From assembly GCA_900766245.1 (NCBI GenBank), contig CAAFUR010000006.1, positions 1 to 64,000 of the forward strand: a DNA stretch of 64,000 bases. Direction: 5' to 3'. Below are positions 10,401-16,310 of the stretch, one piece after another. A program made the translations under genes and the position numbers. Positions within the stretch are counted from its first letter, which is position 1. Each line of letters starts with the position of its first letter. The stretch is from Veillonellaceae bacterium. GTDB lineage: Bacteria; Bacillota; Negativicutes; Veillonellales; Veillonellaceae. The notes under the pieces are model-generated. The model did not search any database. It was not told where the DNA came from and saw only the letters and a program-made list of their open reading frames with translations.

Positions 10401-12225
10401 AGCTGGCCAAGGTGTTAATGTTATAGGTGATAAAAATATCACCGTAAAACCTAAAAATGAAAATGGTGTAAAAACATTCCATGCTACATTGAGTGATGAT
10501 CTTAAGTTGGGTGGAACAGATAAAGAGCATCCTAATGTAAGAGTGAATGGAACTGATAGTACTGTCACAGCTGGTACAGGCGCTAATGAAGTCAAAATGA
10601 ATGGTGCTGATGGCACTATCACAGCTGGTGACGGCGCAAACGGCAAACAAGTTAAACTTAATGGTACAGACGGCAGCGTACAAGCTAACACAGTCACTGC
10701 AGGTAAAGGTGATAAAGCAGTATCTTTAGATGGAGATAAAGGCACTATTACAGCAGGTACAGGTGCAAATGCTGTTGCTGTTGACGGTACAAAAGCGCTT
10801 ATCACAGCCGGTACAGGTGAAAATCAAGTAGGTATCAACGGTCAAGACGGTAGCGTAACAGCTAAAACTGTAAAAGCAAAAGATTTAAATGCAAATACAC
10901 TTACTTTAGGTAATAAAGATTCTGCTGAAGCTGTGAAAATGGATGGTACTAAAGGGACTATTACTACAGGCAAAGATGGAAAAGCTATTGAAGTAAACGG
11001 AGCTGAAGGAACTATTACTCTAGGTAAAAAAGACGGCGATACTAAAGTAGAATTGAATGCTGAAAAAGGTAGCGTAGCAGCTAATATTGGTACATTCGGT
11101 GCTCCAGCAGATGCAAACGGTGTTCCTACAAAAGAAGGCTCTGCTACATCTATGGATAAAGACGGATTCTCTGTAACATCTAAAGATGAAAACGGCAATG
11201 TATCCAAAGTAACAATCAAAGACGGTCGTGTAAGCGCTGGTAATCCAGTAGATGCAAAAGGTATTCCTACAGAAGCAGGCTCTGCTACATCTATGGATAA
11301 AGATGGATTCTCCGTAGCTACTAAAGATGAAAAAGGTAACGTATCTAAAGTAGATATCAAAAACGGTGGTATCACAGCAGGTGCTCCTGTGGATGCAAAA
11401 GGTATTCCTACAGAAACAGGCTCTGCTACATCTATGGATAAAGACAATGGTTTCTCCGTAACATCTAAAGATAAAGATGGTAATGTGTCTAAAGTAACAA
11501 TCAAAGACGGTAAGATTTCTGGCTTGAATGGTGCTGAATACAACAATTACAAAAAAGATGAAAAAGGTAATGTTGTCAAAGACAAAGATGGAAACCCGGT
11601 AGTAGATAGTTCTGTAAAAATGGACGGCGCAGGTTTAATCATTGCTCCAAGTACTGGTGATCCAAAACAATCTGTAAGCTTGACAAAAGATGGTTTAAAC
11701 AATGGTGGTAACCGTATTACTAACGTAGCTCCAGGTGTTGAGGATTCTGATGCAATAACTGTTGGTCAAGTAAAAGAAGTGACAAGTAAACTTGGTGCTG
11801 CTTTAGAAAAAACTTCTCAACGTGTTGACCAAGTTGGTGCACACTCTGCAGCATTAGCAGCTATGAACCCATTAAGCTACGATCCATTGAGAAAATCTCA
11901 AATCATGGCAGGTATCGGTTCTTATGACGGAAATCAAGCATTAGCATTAGGTGTTGCACACTATGCAAATGAAAACTTCATGTTCAATGCAGGAATCACA
12001 ATGGGATCTGGTAAGAGCATGGCAAACATCGGTGCCACATATCGTTTCGGTACTGGTGATGACGACAATATCCCAGAACGTTACAAAGGTGGTCCAATCT
12101 CCTCTGTATATGTAATGCAAGATGAAATCACAGCGTTGAAAGCAGAAAATGCTAGAAAAGATGCAGAAAATGCAGAAATGAAAGCACAAATTAAAATGCT
12201 TATGGAACGCATGGGTATGGCATAA
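7477..12225 (+). CDS. Trimeric autotransporter adhesin (YadA/Hia type), complete
   Basis: 1582-residue outer-membrane adhesin of type Vc. Residues 1-53 form an extended ESPR-type signal (MNKLFKVIWSKSKQCYIVV, hydrophobic core, cleavage probably after VQA). A YadA-like beta-roll head follows at about 55-225 (repeated AIG/AMG motifs), then two VNALRNGEAG modules (nt 8821 and 9862) shared with the upstream adhesin. Next are a stalk of short KxNGxDGTITAG repeats (nt about 10540-11080), three about 40-residue TSMDKDGFSV repeats (nt about 11150-11520), and the barrel anchor from AALAAMNPLSYDPLRKSQ to ATYRFG. A tail of about 55 residues with a coiled coil follows the barrel. The start is supported by gggagacgag 7-8 nt upstream. 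Unlike the first gene, it has no Ile/Asn coiled coil. Confidence 0.97.
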   Translation: MNKLFKVIWSKSKQCYIVVSEVAKNTTGKKKIAVASVLAALAVSAQVTTVQATVPEGTLTNDAILAIGGNVKANGDSSVVIGKNNEVKNRFSVGIGNNIVTESDNAVAIGSGSNNGKVQALGADSIAMGTRAEATKQSSIAIGRLSKSITDERGVAIGNEAVTTGYAAIAIGDKVNADSKDSISIGRGSKSKAAGAVVVGTGASAEVKNSVALGESSTVTSADAADTTGYLTNDTVNNSEHGVLSIGNGSTITRRILSVASGTNDTDAVNVKQLKALRNATVSTLSVVDGSTTTDVVPTTSVPASVTDANERAKLEKELHKVKLVAGKNITLTANGNAVTIASKSEVNSITSTNADAISITTGTDGTVSVTPNLASDVNADADANKLVTAGKVKAALEQKASASDVNDLKAKLGNISADGRDGQAAGTAGTTAAEKGLTGQDGLNGKSLTDKVNALRNGEAGSVVYTDDQGNRLVKANDGKYYKATQVGTDGNKIGDATPIGEDKLQASVMNPDGTKNPTKLSNLKDGKIAENSKDAVTGNQLHKVGKGLADALGGGAAVAEDGTITAPTYTVTTADGTGTETASNVGVAISKLDTRITTANGALVTKGLDFTGNDTTAKVHRDLGTTLTIKGAENFTRADAETNNIKVVNKNNDLDVKLAENLGNIKSISNATGAGKPGSTITLGADGVSIANTAAGAAGAAGDTKTVTIGKDGINAGKMKITNVATAEADGDVTNKQYVDGAVKALKDKIAKLGDTTADGRDGKAATGKAADDPDATAADKGLTGQDGLNGKSLTDKVNALRNGEAGSVVYTDAQGNRLVKANDGKYYLAKDVGEDGNKVGAAEAVEGDNLKASVMNPDGKGGPTTLSNLKDGKLAAGSKDAVTGNQLYAAKAEVAKYLGGGATVDKDGNVTEPTFTVTNKDGEDVKAHNVGEALSTMNERINSANSAVAADITKLKNMEGLTVAGINKIKELAGQGVNVIGDKNITVKPKNENGVKTFHATLSDDLKLGGTDKEHPNVRVNGTDSTVTAGTGANEVKMNGADGTITAGDGANGKQVKLNGTDGSVQANTVTAGKGDKAVSLDGDKGTITAGTGANAVAVDGTKALITAGTGENQVGINGQDGSVTAKTVKAKDLNANTLTLGNKDSAEAVKMDGTKGTITTGKDGKAIEVNGAEGTITLGKKDGDTKVELNAEKGSVAANIGTFGAPADANGVPTKEGSATSMDKDGFSVTSKDENGNVSKVTIKDGRVSAGNPVDAKGIPTEAGSATSMDKDGFSVATKDEKGNVSKVDIKNGGITAGAPVDAKGIPTETGSATSMDKDNGFSVTSKDKDGNVSKVTIKDGKISGLNGAEYNNYKKDEKGNVVKDKDGNPVVDSSVKMDGAGLIIAPSTGDPKQSVSLTKDGLNNGGNRITNVAPGVEDSDAITVGQVKEVTSKLGAALEKTSQRVDQVGAHSAALAAMNPLSYDPLRKSQIMAGIGSYDGNQALALGVAHYANENFMFNAGITMGSGKSMANIGATYRFGTGDDDNIPERYKGGPISSVYVMQDEITALKAENARKDAENAEMKAQIKMLMERMGMA

Positions 12226-12290
12226 AACTAAATAACAATAGTTAATACTGAATAACAATAGTTAAAAGGTAACTATGCATACCAAAAAGT

Positions 12291-12325
12291 GGGTACCAAC
12301 GTCGAAAGACGTGGTACCCATTTTG
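12291..12325 (+). terminator. Rho-independent terminator of second adhesin
   Basis: Stem gggtaccaacgtc (12291-12303) with gacgtggtaccc (12308-12319), GAAA tetraloop, one bulged base, followed by attttgc. The layout resembles the terminator of the first adhesin (both contain a GGTAC/GTACC stem). Confidence 0.8.
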
Positions 12326-12383
12326 CTTATATTTGTTATGAAATAGAAGTGATCTAGCTATAAACCTTAATAGTCAGCTTTAA

Positions 12384-12605
12384 TTATCGTAGAGTCCATT
12401 CTTTAGTGGCATCTTCAAATGATAGAAACGCCATAGTATCTTTTTCTTGTATATACTCGTTGACGATAGATACATCGTATTCATCTTCGATTTCTTCTAA
12501 TAGCATTACTTTTATATATTGAGAGATAGTCAGCCCTTTATTTTCAATGTGCTGACGAACTAGATTGTATTCACTTTCAGTAAGATGTATTGATATATTA
12601 GTCAT
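12384..12605 (-). CDS. Small RelB/DUF6290-like antitoxin-type protein
   Basis: 73 residues starting MTNISIHLTESEY, with an aaaggagtga ribosome site 8 nt upstream on the minus strand; the frame runs further upstream but without support. An N-terminal strand (NISIHL) followed by two helices fits a ribbon-helix-helix DNA-binding fold, and the C-terminal part (EYIQEKDTMAFLSFEDATKEW) resembles the toxin-binding end of RelB/DUF6290 antitoxins. Family knowledge suggests a dimeric autorepressor. No RelE-type toxin follows it downstream on the minus strand; the space to the adhesin terminator is too short. Its promoter faces away from the divergent gene at 12765, whose first 75 residues are related to it. 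Confidence 0.75.
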   Translation of the reverse strand: MTNISIHLTESEYNLVRQHIENKGLTISQYIKVMLLEEIEDEYDVSIVNEYIQEKDTMAFLSFEDATKEWTLR

Positions 12606-12630
12606 AAATATCACTCCTTTTCTTATAGTT

Positions 12631-12658
12631 ATTGTAAAACAGAGCGGTACATTGTCAA
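12631..12658 (-). promoter_or_regulatory. Promoter of antitoxin-like gene
   Basis: Minus-strand TTGACA (12658-12653), 16-bp spacer, TACAAT (12636-12631), ending 26 nt before the start codon. Confidence 0.65.
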
Positions 12659-12678
12659 GACTATAAAATTCAACAGGA

Positions 12679-12707
12679 TTGAATTTATGTGGCTGAATGT
12701 CTATAAT
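12679..12707 (+). promoter_or_regulatory. Promoter of divergent antitoxin-fusion gene
   Basis: TTGAAT (12679-12684), 17-bp spacer, TATAAT (12702-12707), 57 nt before the ATG. It lies back to back with the promoter of the minus-strand gene, so one operator could control both. Confidence 0.6.
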
Positions 12708-12764
12708 GGATTGTAGATGGGACGTATACGTTGATACTTTCATAGAGAGATAGGGGACAAAACT

Positions 12765-13367
12765 ATGGTAGATGAAATTTCAGAAATATTCAAAAAGTTT
12801 ACTGATGAGGATAATGAGATTGTTCGTAGATTTATAGAGATAGATCCAGATGGTGATGATAGGAAAGTTCATAATGAATTAATTGCAAAAATTAGAGAGC
12901 GCTATGATGAACCTGTTTGTCGAGATTATGTAGAGAATAGTGATACAATTCAGTTGATTCCTTTAGAAAAAGCAATGAAATATTGGGGATTTACTGAATC
13001 TTTAAGTGGACTATTTCCCAATGGTGATAGGGGCTGTTCTCGCCGAAAAATTTTAATTACTGATGTATTACTTGAAAAACTTAAAGATAAAGGTGAGACA
13101 GTACAGCGATTATTTGCTTTGGCAGCTTATGATGGATTGAGTAAAATTCTTTCCCCAATAATAATAAATTGGATTTATAAAACTAGTTATGGATTTTATG
13201 TGTATCCATATTGTGGCAGAATTATTTTTGATGATATAGATATGGGATTTCATGATTATGAAAGTAATACAAGGGGATATTATATTATCATTGATTTTGA
13301 TATAAATGCAGTAGGTAAAATCCATACATGTCTATCTCTAAGAGAGAAATATCACGGGTTATTGTAA
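12765..13367 (+). CDS. Unknown protein: antitoxin-like N-terminal domain plus novel C-terminal domain
   Basis: 200 residues. Residues 1-75 align by eye with the neighbouring 73-residue antitoxin-like protein: TDEDNEIVRRFIE against TESEYNLVRQHIE, ERYDEPVCRDYV against DEYDVSIVNEYI, then SDTIQLIPLEKAMKYW against KDTMAFLSFEDATKEW. Residues 76-200 are not recognised. They begin with a basic Cys/Arg patch (GDRGCSRRK), continue with a helix-rich part, and end with an aromatic, strand-rich part (YGFYVYPYCGRIIF, RGYYIIIDFDI). Function is unknown; a toxin or a ligand sensor fused to an antitoxin-type domain are both possible. The ribosome site is a weak taggggaca about 10 nt upstream. Confidence 0.75.
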   Translation: MVDEISEIFKKFTDEDNEIVRRFIEIDPDGDDRKVHNELIAKIRERYDEPVCRDYVENSDTIQLIPLEKAMKYWGFTESLSGLFPNGDRGCSRRKILITDVLLEKLKDKGETVQRLFALAAYDGLSKILSPIIINWIYKTSYGFYVYPYCGRIIFDDIDMGFHDYESNTRGYYIIIDFDINAVGKIHTCLSLREKYHGLL

Positions 13368-13516
13368 AACTCTTGTAAGAAGGGTAATATAAATCCTTCA
13401 TGAGAAAGTTAGTGTAAACCATTTGTGGAAAAAATAAAATAGATAAAATCCCCCAAAAGTGCTAGAATGGAATCAAATGATATTCTGTATTAATTATAGA
13501 TTGGAAAGGAGTTTCT

Positions 13517-13900
13517 ATGGCAATCGAGATTGGACAAGTTGGTATGGCTACGGTGGTAGTGGAAGCTAATAATACAGCGGAGTACATGGGTAGTGGTACC
13601 TTACCTGTGTTTGCCACACCTGCGATGGTGGCATTAATGGAGAAAGCAGCCTATACTGGGATTCAAGGTGATTTAGGAGACGGTGAAGGATCCGTGGGGA
13701 TTCGCATGGAAACAAGCCATGAAGCAGCTAGCCCATTAGGTGCAACTATAACTGCAATGGCAACGGTAGTAGCCATTGACGGTAGAAAAGTAACCTTTGA
13801 GGTAGTGGCTAAAGAAGGTGAAAAAGTTATCGGTCGTGGCACACATGAGCGGTTTATTATCAATAATGAGAAATTCATGGCCAAAATTGTCACTTTGTAG
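13517..13900 (+). CDS. Hot-dog thioesterase, fluoroacetyl-CoA thioesterase-like family
   Basis: 127 residues, single hot-dog domain. Diagnostic features of the FlK/predicted thioesterase family are the FATPAMVALMEKAA segment (Thr and Glu at about residues 34-42) and the SHEAASPLG segment (His about residue 69), which supply the catalytic Thr/Glu/His of characterised members. It should hydrolyse a small acyl-CoA thioester in the cytoplasm; the physiological substrate cannot be read from sequence, and the FlK link to fluoroacetate applies to only one branch. Strong aaaggag site 8 nt before ATG; apparently monocistronic. Confidence 0.85.
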   Translation: MAIEIGQVGMATVVVEANNTAEYMGSGTLPVFATPAMVALMEKAAYTGIQGDLGDGEGSVGIRMETSHEAASPLGATITAMATVVAIDGRKVTFEVVAKEGEKVIGRGTHERFIINNEKFMAKIVTL

Positions 13901-13948
13901 TTCATATATGAATTTAGAGGAATTATTATTTTTACTAAGGAGGTTGTG

Positions 13949-14086
13949 ATGAATACAGAAGATGTAAAGGATGTTAAAATCGTCACCACCGAAAATAATA
14001 AAGAATTAGAAAAAAGACTTAGAGAGCTTTCACAAGAACTGATTGAAGAAAATTATGAATTATATAAAGAATTAGAAAATTGCTGA
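13949..14086 (+). CDS. Small hypothetical protein (45 aa), charged helix
   Basis: MNTEDVKDVK start preceded by a strong aaggaggt site 5 nt upstream. The second half (NKELEKRLRELSQELIEENYELYKELEN) is very rich in Glu/Lys with Leu/Ile at 3-4 residue spacing and is probably a single amphipathic helix or coiled coil. It ends in Cys. It lies between the thioesterase and a perfect 15-bp hairpin that could terminate it. No family recognised. Confidence 0.6.
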   Translation: MNTEDVKDVKIVTTENNKELEKRLRELSQELIEENYELYKELENC

Positions 14087-14117
14087 TTCAAATATAGATT
14101 CATGATAACATAAGAAT

Positions 14118-14183
14118 AGCGCGATATATTCCTACATGAATTTGTCCTATTATGGGTTCAATTTGGAATATATCGCGCTCTTT
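14118..14183 (+). terminator. Long-stem hairpin after the 45-aa ORF
   Basis: Perfect 15-bp stem agcgcgatatattcc (14118-14132) with ggaatatatcgcgct (14165-14179), a 32-nt loop, then cttta. The large loop is unusual for an intrinsic terminator; it could also be a processing or protein-binding structure. Confidence 0.45.
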
Positions 14184-14230
14184 ACGTCTAATGAGATTCA
14201 TATTAAATTTTTGTCGTTAAAAGTAAACAA

Positions 14231-14258
14231 TTTGCACAAAATATGCTGTACTTATAAA
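14231..14258 (+). promoter_or_regulatory. Probable promoter of type I toxin mRNA
   Basis: TTTGCA (14231-14236), 16-bp spacer, TATAAA (14253-14258). It predicts transcription start near 14265 and a leader of about 55 nt that includes the pairing element at 14277-14292. Confidence 0.45.
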
Positions 14259-14276
14259 CAAGAAAACCAGCAACGT

Positions 14277-14292
14277 GTGTTGGGCTCATCTC
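14277..14292 (+). promoter_or_regulatory. 5' arm of long-range mRNA pairing element
   Basis: The sequence gtgttgggctcatctc is complementary to 14467-14482 (gagatgagcctaacgc), with only G-U wobbles at two positions. Both arms would lie in the same toxin transcript, so the 5' leader and 3' end of the mRNA can pair. Long-range pairing of this kind keeps several type I toxin mRNAs untranslatable until processed. Confidence 0.6.
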
Positions 14293-14318
14293 TTCCTATA
14301 ACGGGAGGAGGTGATACT

Positions 14319-14396
14319 ATGACAAAGTTCGAAAAAATCTATTTGATTATTTGTATTTTGACACTAGTAGTTCAAATCATTGATTTATGTAAATAG
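14319..14396 (+). CDS. Hydrophobic type I toxin-like peptide (25 aa, holin-like toxin family)
   Basis: 25 residues beginning MTKFEKIYLIICILTLVVQ: a short polar N-terminus, one membrane span (about residues 7-22) and a short DLCK end. This matches the layout of the Firmicute 'putative holin-like toxin' peptides (M-x-x-F-E-x-I start, single span). The start codon is fixed by a very strong gggaggaggtga site; the frame is open further upstream, but the peptide alone has a ribosome site. It is followed by stacked hairpins and a minus-strand promoter facing it, the expected layout of a toxin with an antisense RNA antitoxin. It would act by inserting into the inner membrane; toxicity is inferred. 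Confidence 0.75.
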   Translation: MTKFEKIYLIICILTLVVQIIDLCK

Positions 14397-14407
14397 TCAA
14401 TGAAAAC

Positions 14408-14450
14408 GCCTAACGAATGAGGTCTAGCCACCTCAACACGTTAGGCTATT
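14408..14450. terminator. Two-tier hairpin, probably bidirectional terminator
   Basis: Outer stem gcctaacg (14408-14415) with cgttaggc (14439-14446) and inner stem tgaggt (14418-14423) with acctca (14430-14435), loop ctagcc. It is followed by tatttcaatttt on the plus strand and by gttttc on the minus strand. It would end the toxin mRNA in one direction and the antisense RNA and the pdx operon in the other. Confidence 0.6.
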
Positions 14451-14471
14451 TCAATTTTAGTACCTTGAGAT

Positions 14472-14508
14472 GAGCCTAACGCCTTCGACACGTTATTGGC
14501 TCTCTTTT
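14472..14508 (+). terminator. Second hairpin downstream of toxin ORF
   Basis: gagcc-taacg (14472-14481) pairs with cgtta-tt-ggctc (14491-14502) with a two-base bulge, followed by tctttt. Its left arm overlaps the 3' pairing element, so the hairpin and the long-range pairing with 14277-14292 are mutually exclusive. Confidence 0.5.
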
Positions 14509-14517
14509 GTTATGTCT

Positions 14518-14546
14518 AGTATACCATACTTTCAACGGTATGCCAA
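14518..14546 (-). promoter_or_regulatory. Minus-strand promoter for antisense RNA
   Basis: Minus-strand TTGGCA (14546-14541), 17-bp spacer, TATACT (14523-14518), just past the end of the minus-strand ECF transporter gene and pointing at the toxin gene. Confidence 0.6.
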
Positions 14547-14547
14547 A

Positions 14548-15192
14548 TTATTTGCGAGGGATGCGGCGTAGGATCGGGATTAGTAGCAAGGCTACTAAGA
14601 TGCCGATGCCGCTGGTTAGGAAGGACGCAGGTAGTCTTGTGACGGCAGCGATATAGCTGTCCAGTACGACCCACCATGCTACGAAGTACCCTGCGGCTGT
14701 CCAAATGGCACCGACTAACATGGACAATAGAATACGAGGGGTAGATACGGAGCGAGCAGACACGGTAGGTCTCCAACCTACTGTTAATACACCTACAATT
14801 ACGCCTGCCAATCCTTTAATCACGATGGAGAATAGGGTGTATTGGGAATGGCCCATGATGAGGTCAAAGATACCAGAGCCGATAGCGCCAGCGAGTCCTG
14901 CATAGAATCCGCCGAATACGGATGCCATGGAGAATAGTGCGGCGGAACCAAGGTGCACCATAGCGCCCGTTGGCAATGGTACTTTTATGGTCGTAAATAC
15001 GATGCATAATGCAGATAATAACCCAATATAGATGATATCTTTCGTTGTGGATCTTGAGCTAATAGGTGTAGTTGGGCTTGTATGTTGTGACATTGTTGAA
15101 TGACTAGTTTGTGTGATATCAGCCTTTGTATGCTGAGATGTTGCTGACTTATCAGCTTGAGCTGTATTGTTGTTTGTTTTGTAAGTGTTCAT
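14548..15192 (-). CDS. ECF transporter S component, probably vitamin B6 specific
   Basis: 214 residues. A long polar Ser/Thr/Gln-rich N-terminus (about 50 residues) is followed by about six membrane segments (IYIGLLSALCIVFTTI, LFSMASVFGGFYAGL, LFSIVIKGLAGVIVGV and others) typical of small ECF substrate-binding subunits. These work with a shared EcfA-EcfA'-EcfT module encoded elsewhere. It lies 12 nt downstream of a pyridoxine/pyridoxamine kinase gene in the same operon, which suggests pyridoxine as substrate (PdxU-type). The substrate is inferred from context only. The extra polar N-terminus is longer than usual for the family. Confidence 0.75.
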   Translation of the reverse strand: MNTYKTNNNTAQADKSATSQHTKADITQTSHSTMSQHTSPTTPISSRSTTKDIIYIGLLSALCIVFTTIKVPLPTGAMVHLGSAALFSMASVFGGFYAGLAGAIGSGIFDLIMGHSQYTLFSIVIKGLAGVIVGVLTVGWRPTVSARSVSTPRILLSMLVGAIWTAAGYFVAWWVVLDSYIAAVTRLPASFLTSGIGILVALLLIPILRRIPRK

Positions 15193-15204
15193 GAAACCTC
15201 CTAA

Positions 15205-16044
15205 TTATGGATTGGGAATGGAAATTAAACGATCTAATAGCAGTTCAAGGGCTAAGCCGTCACGCAAGGAACCGATTTCCTCGTGGGTGAACTTTACTGC
15301 TTCTGTGGTAAATTGGCCTGCAATGCGAGATGCCTCTTCTGGGGTATAGCCGCGTAGTACGAGGGCCGTCAAGATAGCTGTAAAAGTATCCCCCGTTCCG
15401 TGGGCTTTCACTTGTACTAATGGATTAGATACCCATGTGATGGTATCTGTACTACCACGATAGACAGCGATGAGGGCAGAGTCCTCTGATGGCAAGCTAG
15501 ATAGGACCACGTATTCGGGACCTTGTGCATGCAAACGACGACACATGTCGTAGATGACTTCTTCTGATTGTGGTGTCGGGTCATAGGGCATGTCTAAGAG
15601 GAAACAAGCCTCTGTGTAGTTCGGTTTGATGATGAACGCTTTGGTGATGAGTTTACGCATTTCTTTCACCATTTCCTCATTGTAGATGGAATACAGTTTG
15701 CCGTCATCTGCCATAGCAGGGTCCACCACAACAAGTTTGTTCTTGCCGAATCGTTCGATGGCATCCTCTACAAGGCGAATTTGCTCAGGTGATGCGAGGA
15801 AACCACTTTGAATGGCATCGAAGGTGATGTCGTTTTTGTTCCAACAGTTGTAGAAACTTTCCAGGTGATTCGTAATGTCCACCATTTCAAAGTTAGGATA
15901 TTCTAGATGATTGCAAAGTACCGCTGTTGGTAAGGGAATCGGTTGGCACCGTAGGGCACTCACTAGAGGGATGAATACAGTGAGTGAACAACGGCCAACA
16001 GAGCTCATATCTTGTATGGATAGTATAGTAGGTACGTGATTCAT
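15205..16044 (-). CDS. pdxK: Pyridoxine/pyridoxamine/pyridoxal kinase
   Basis: 279 residues, ribokinase-like fold. It phosphorylates B6 vitamers with ATP in the salvage route to pyridoxal phosphate. N-terminal SIQDMSSVGRCSL substrate loop, NHLEY and QSGFLAS segments, VVVDPAMADDGKLYS, KPNYTEA, and a C-terminal anion-hole/base motif KAHGTGDTFTAILTAL (catalytic Asp about residue 219). The aaggagagtg site 6 nt upstream supports the start. First gene of a two-gene operon with the S component; divergent from the ABC-F gene. pdxK/pdxY paralogues are hard to separate by eye. Confidence 0.9.
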   Translation of the reverse strand: MNHVPTILSIQDMSSVGRCSLTVFIPLVSALRCQPIPLPTAVLCNHLEYPNFEMVDITNHLESFYNCWNKNDITFDAIQSGFLASPEQIRLVEDAIERFGKNKLVVVDPAMADDGKLYSIYNEEMVKEMRKLITKAFIIKPNYTEACFLLDMPYDPTPQSEEVIYDMCRRLHAQGPEYVVLSSLPSEDSALIAVYRGSTDTITWVSNPLVQVKAHGTGDTFTAILTALVLRGYTPEEASRIAGQFTTEAVKFTHEEIGSLRDGLALELLLDRLISIPNP

Positions 16045-16310
16045 AGGACACTCTCCTTGCTAGGGTAATATATGCTTTCATCTCGTCATATCTATGGAAT
16101 AATAGGGTTTGTCATAGGGAAGACAAGATTCGTGTATACCATTGTAAACGACTAAGATACTCTAAGAATGCTATTAGTATACACTTTCACATTGTCATAC
16201 GTAAATACACAGAAAATATAAAAATAATAGGACAGATACGTAAAAACTAGAAATTATTGTCATGTTAACGTATAATAAAGAGATACATAACGTTAGTTTG
16301 GAGAATGAAT

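Larger units (their letters stand above)
14401..14511 (-). ncRNA. Predicted antisense RNA antitoxin
   Basis: Predicted from a good minus-strand promoter (14546-14518) giving a start near 14511 and a minus-strand terminator made by the hairpin at 14446-14408 followed by gttttc. The RNA of about 110 nt would be complementary to the 3' part of the toxin mRNA, including the 3' pairing arm at 14467-14482. Both ends are inferred. Confidence 0.45.

Noticed and set aside
14136..14318. Upstream extension of the toxin-like peptide to 86 residues
   Set aside because: No ribosome site at the upstream ATG, the segment contains the hairpin right arm and the promoter, and the strong site lies directly before the 25-aa start.
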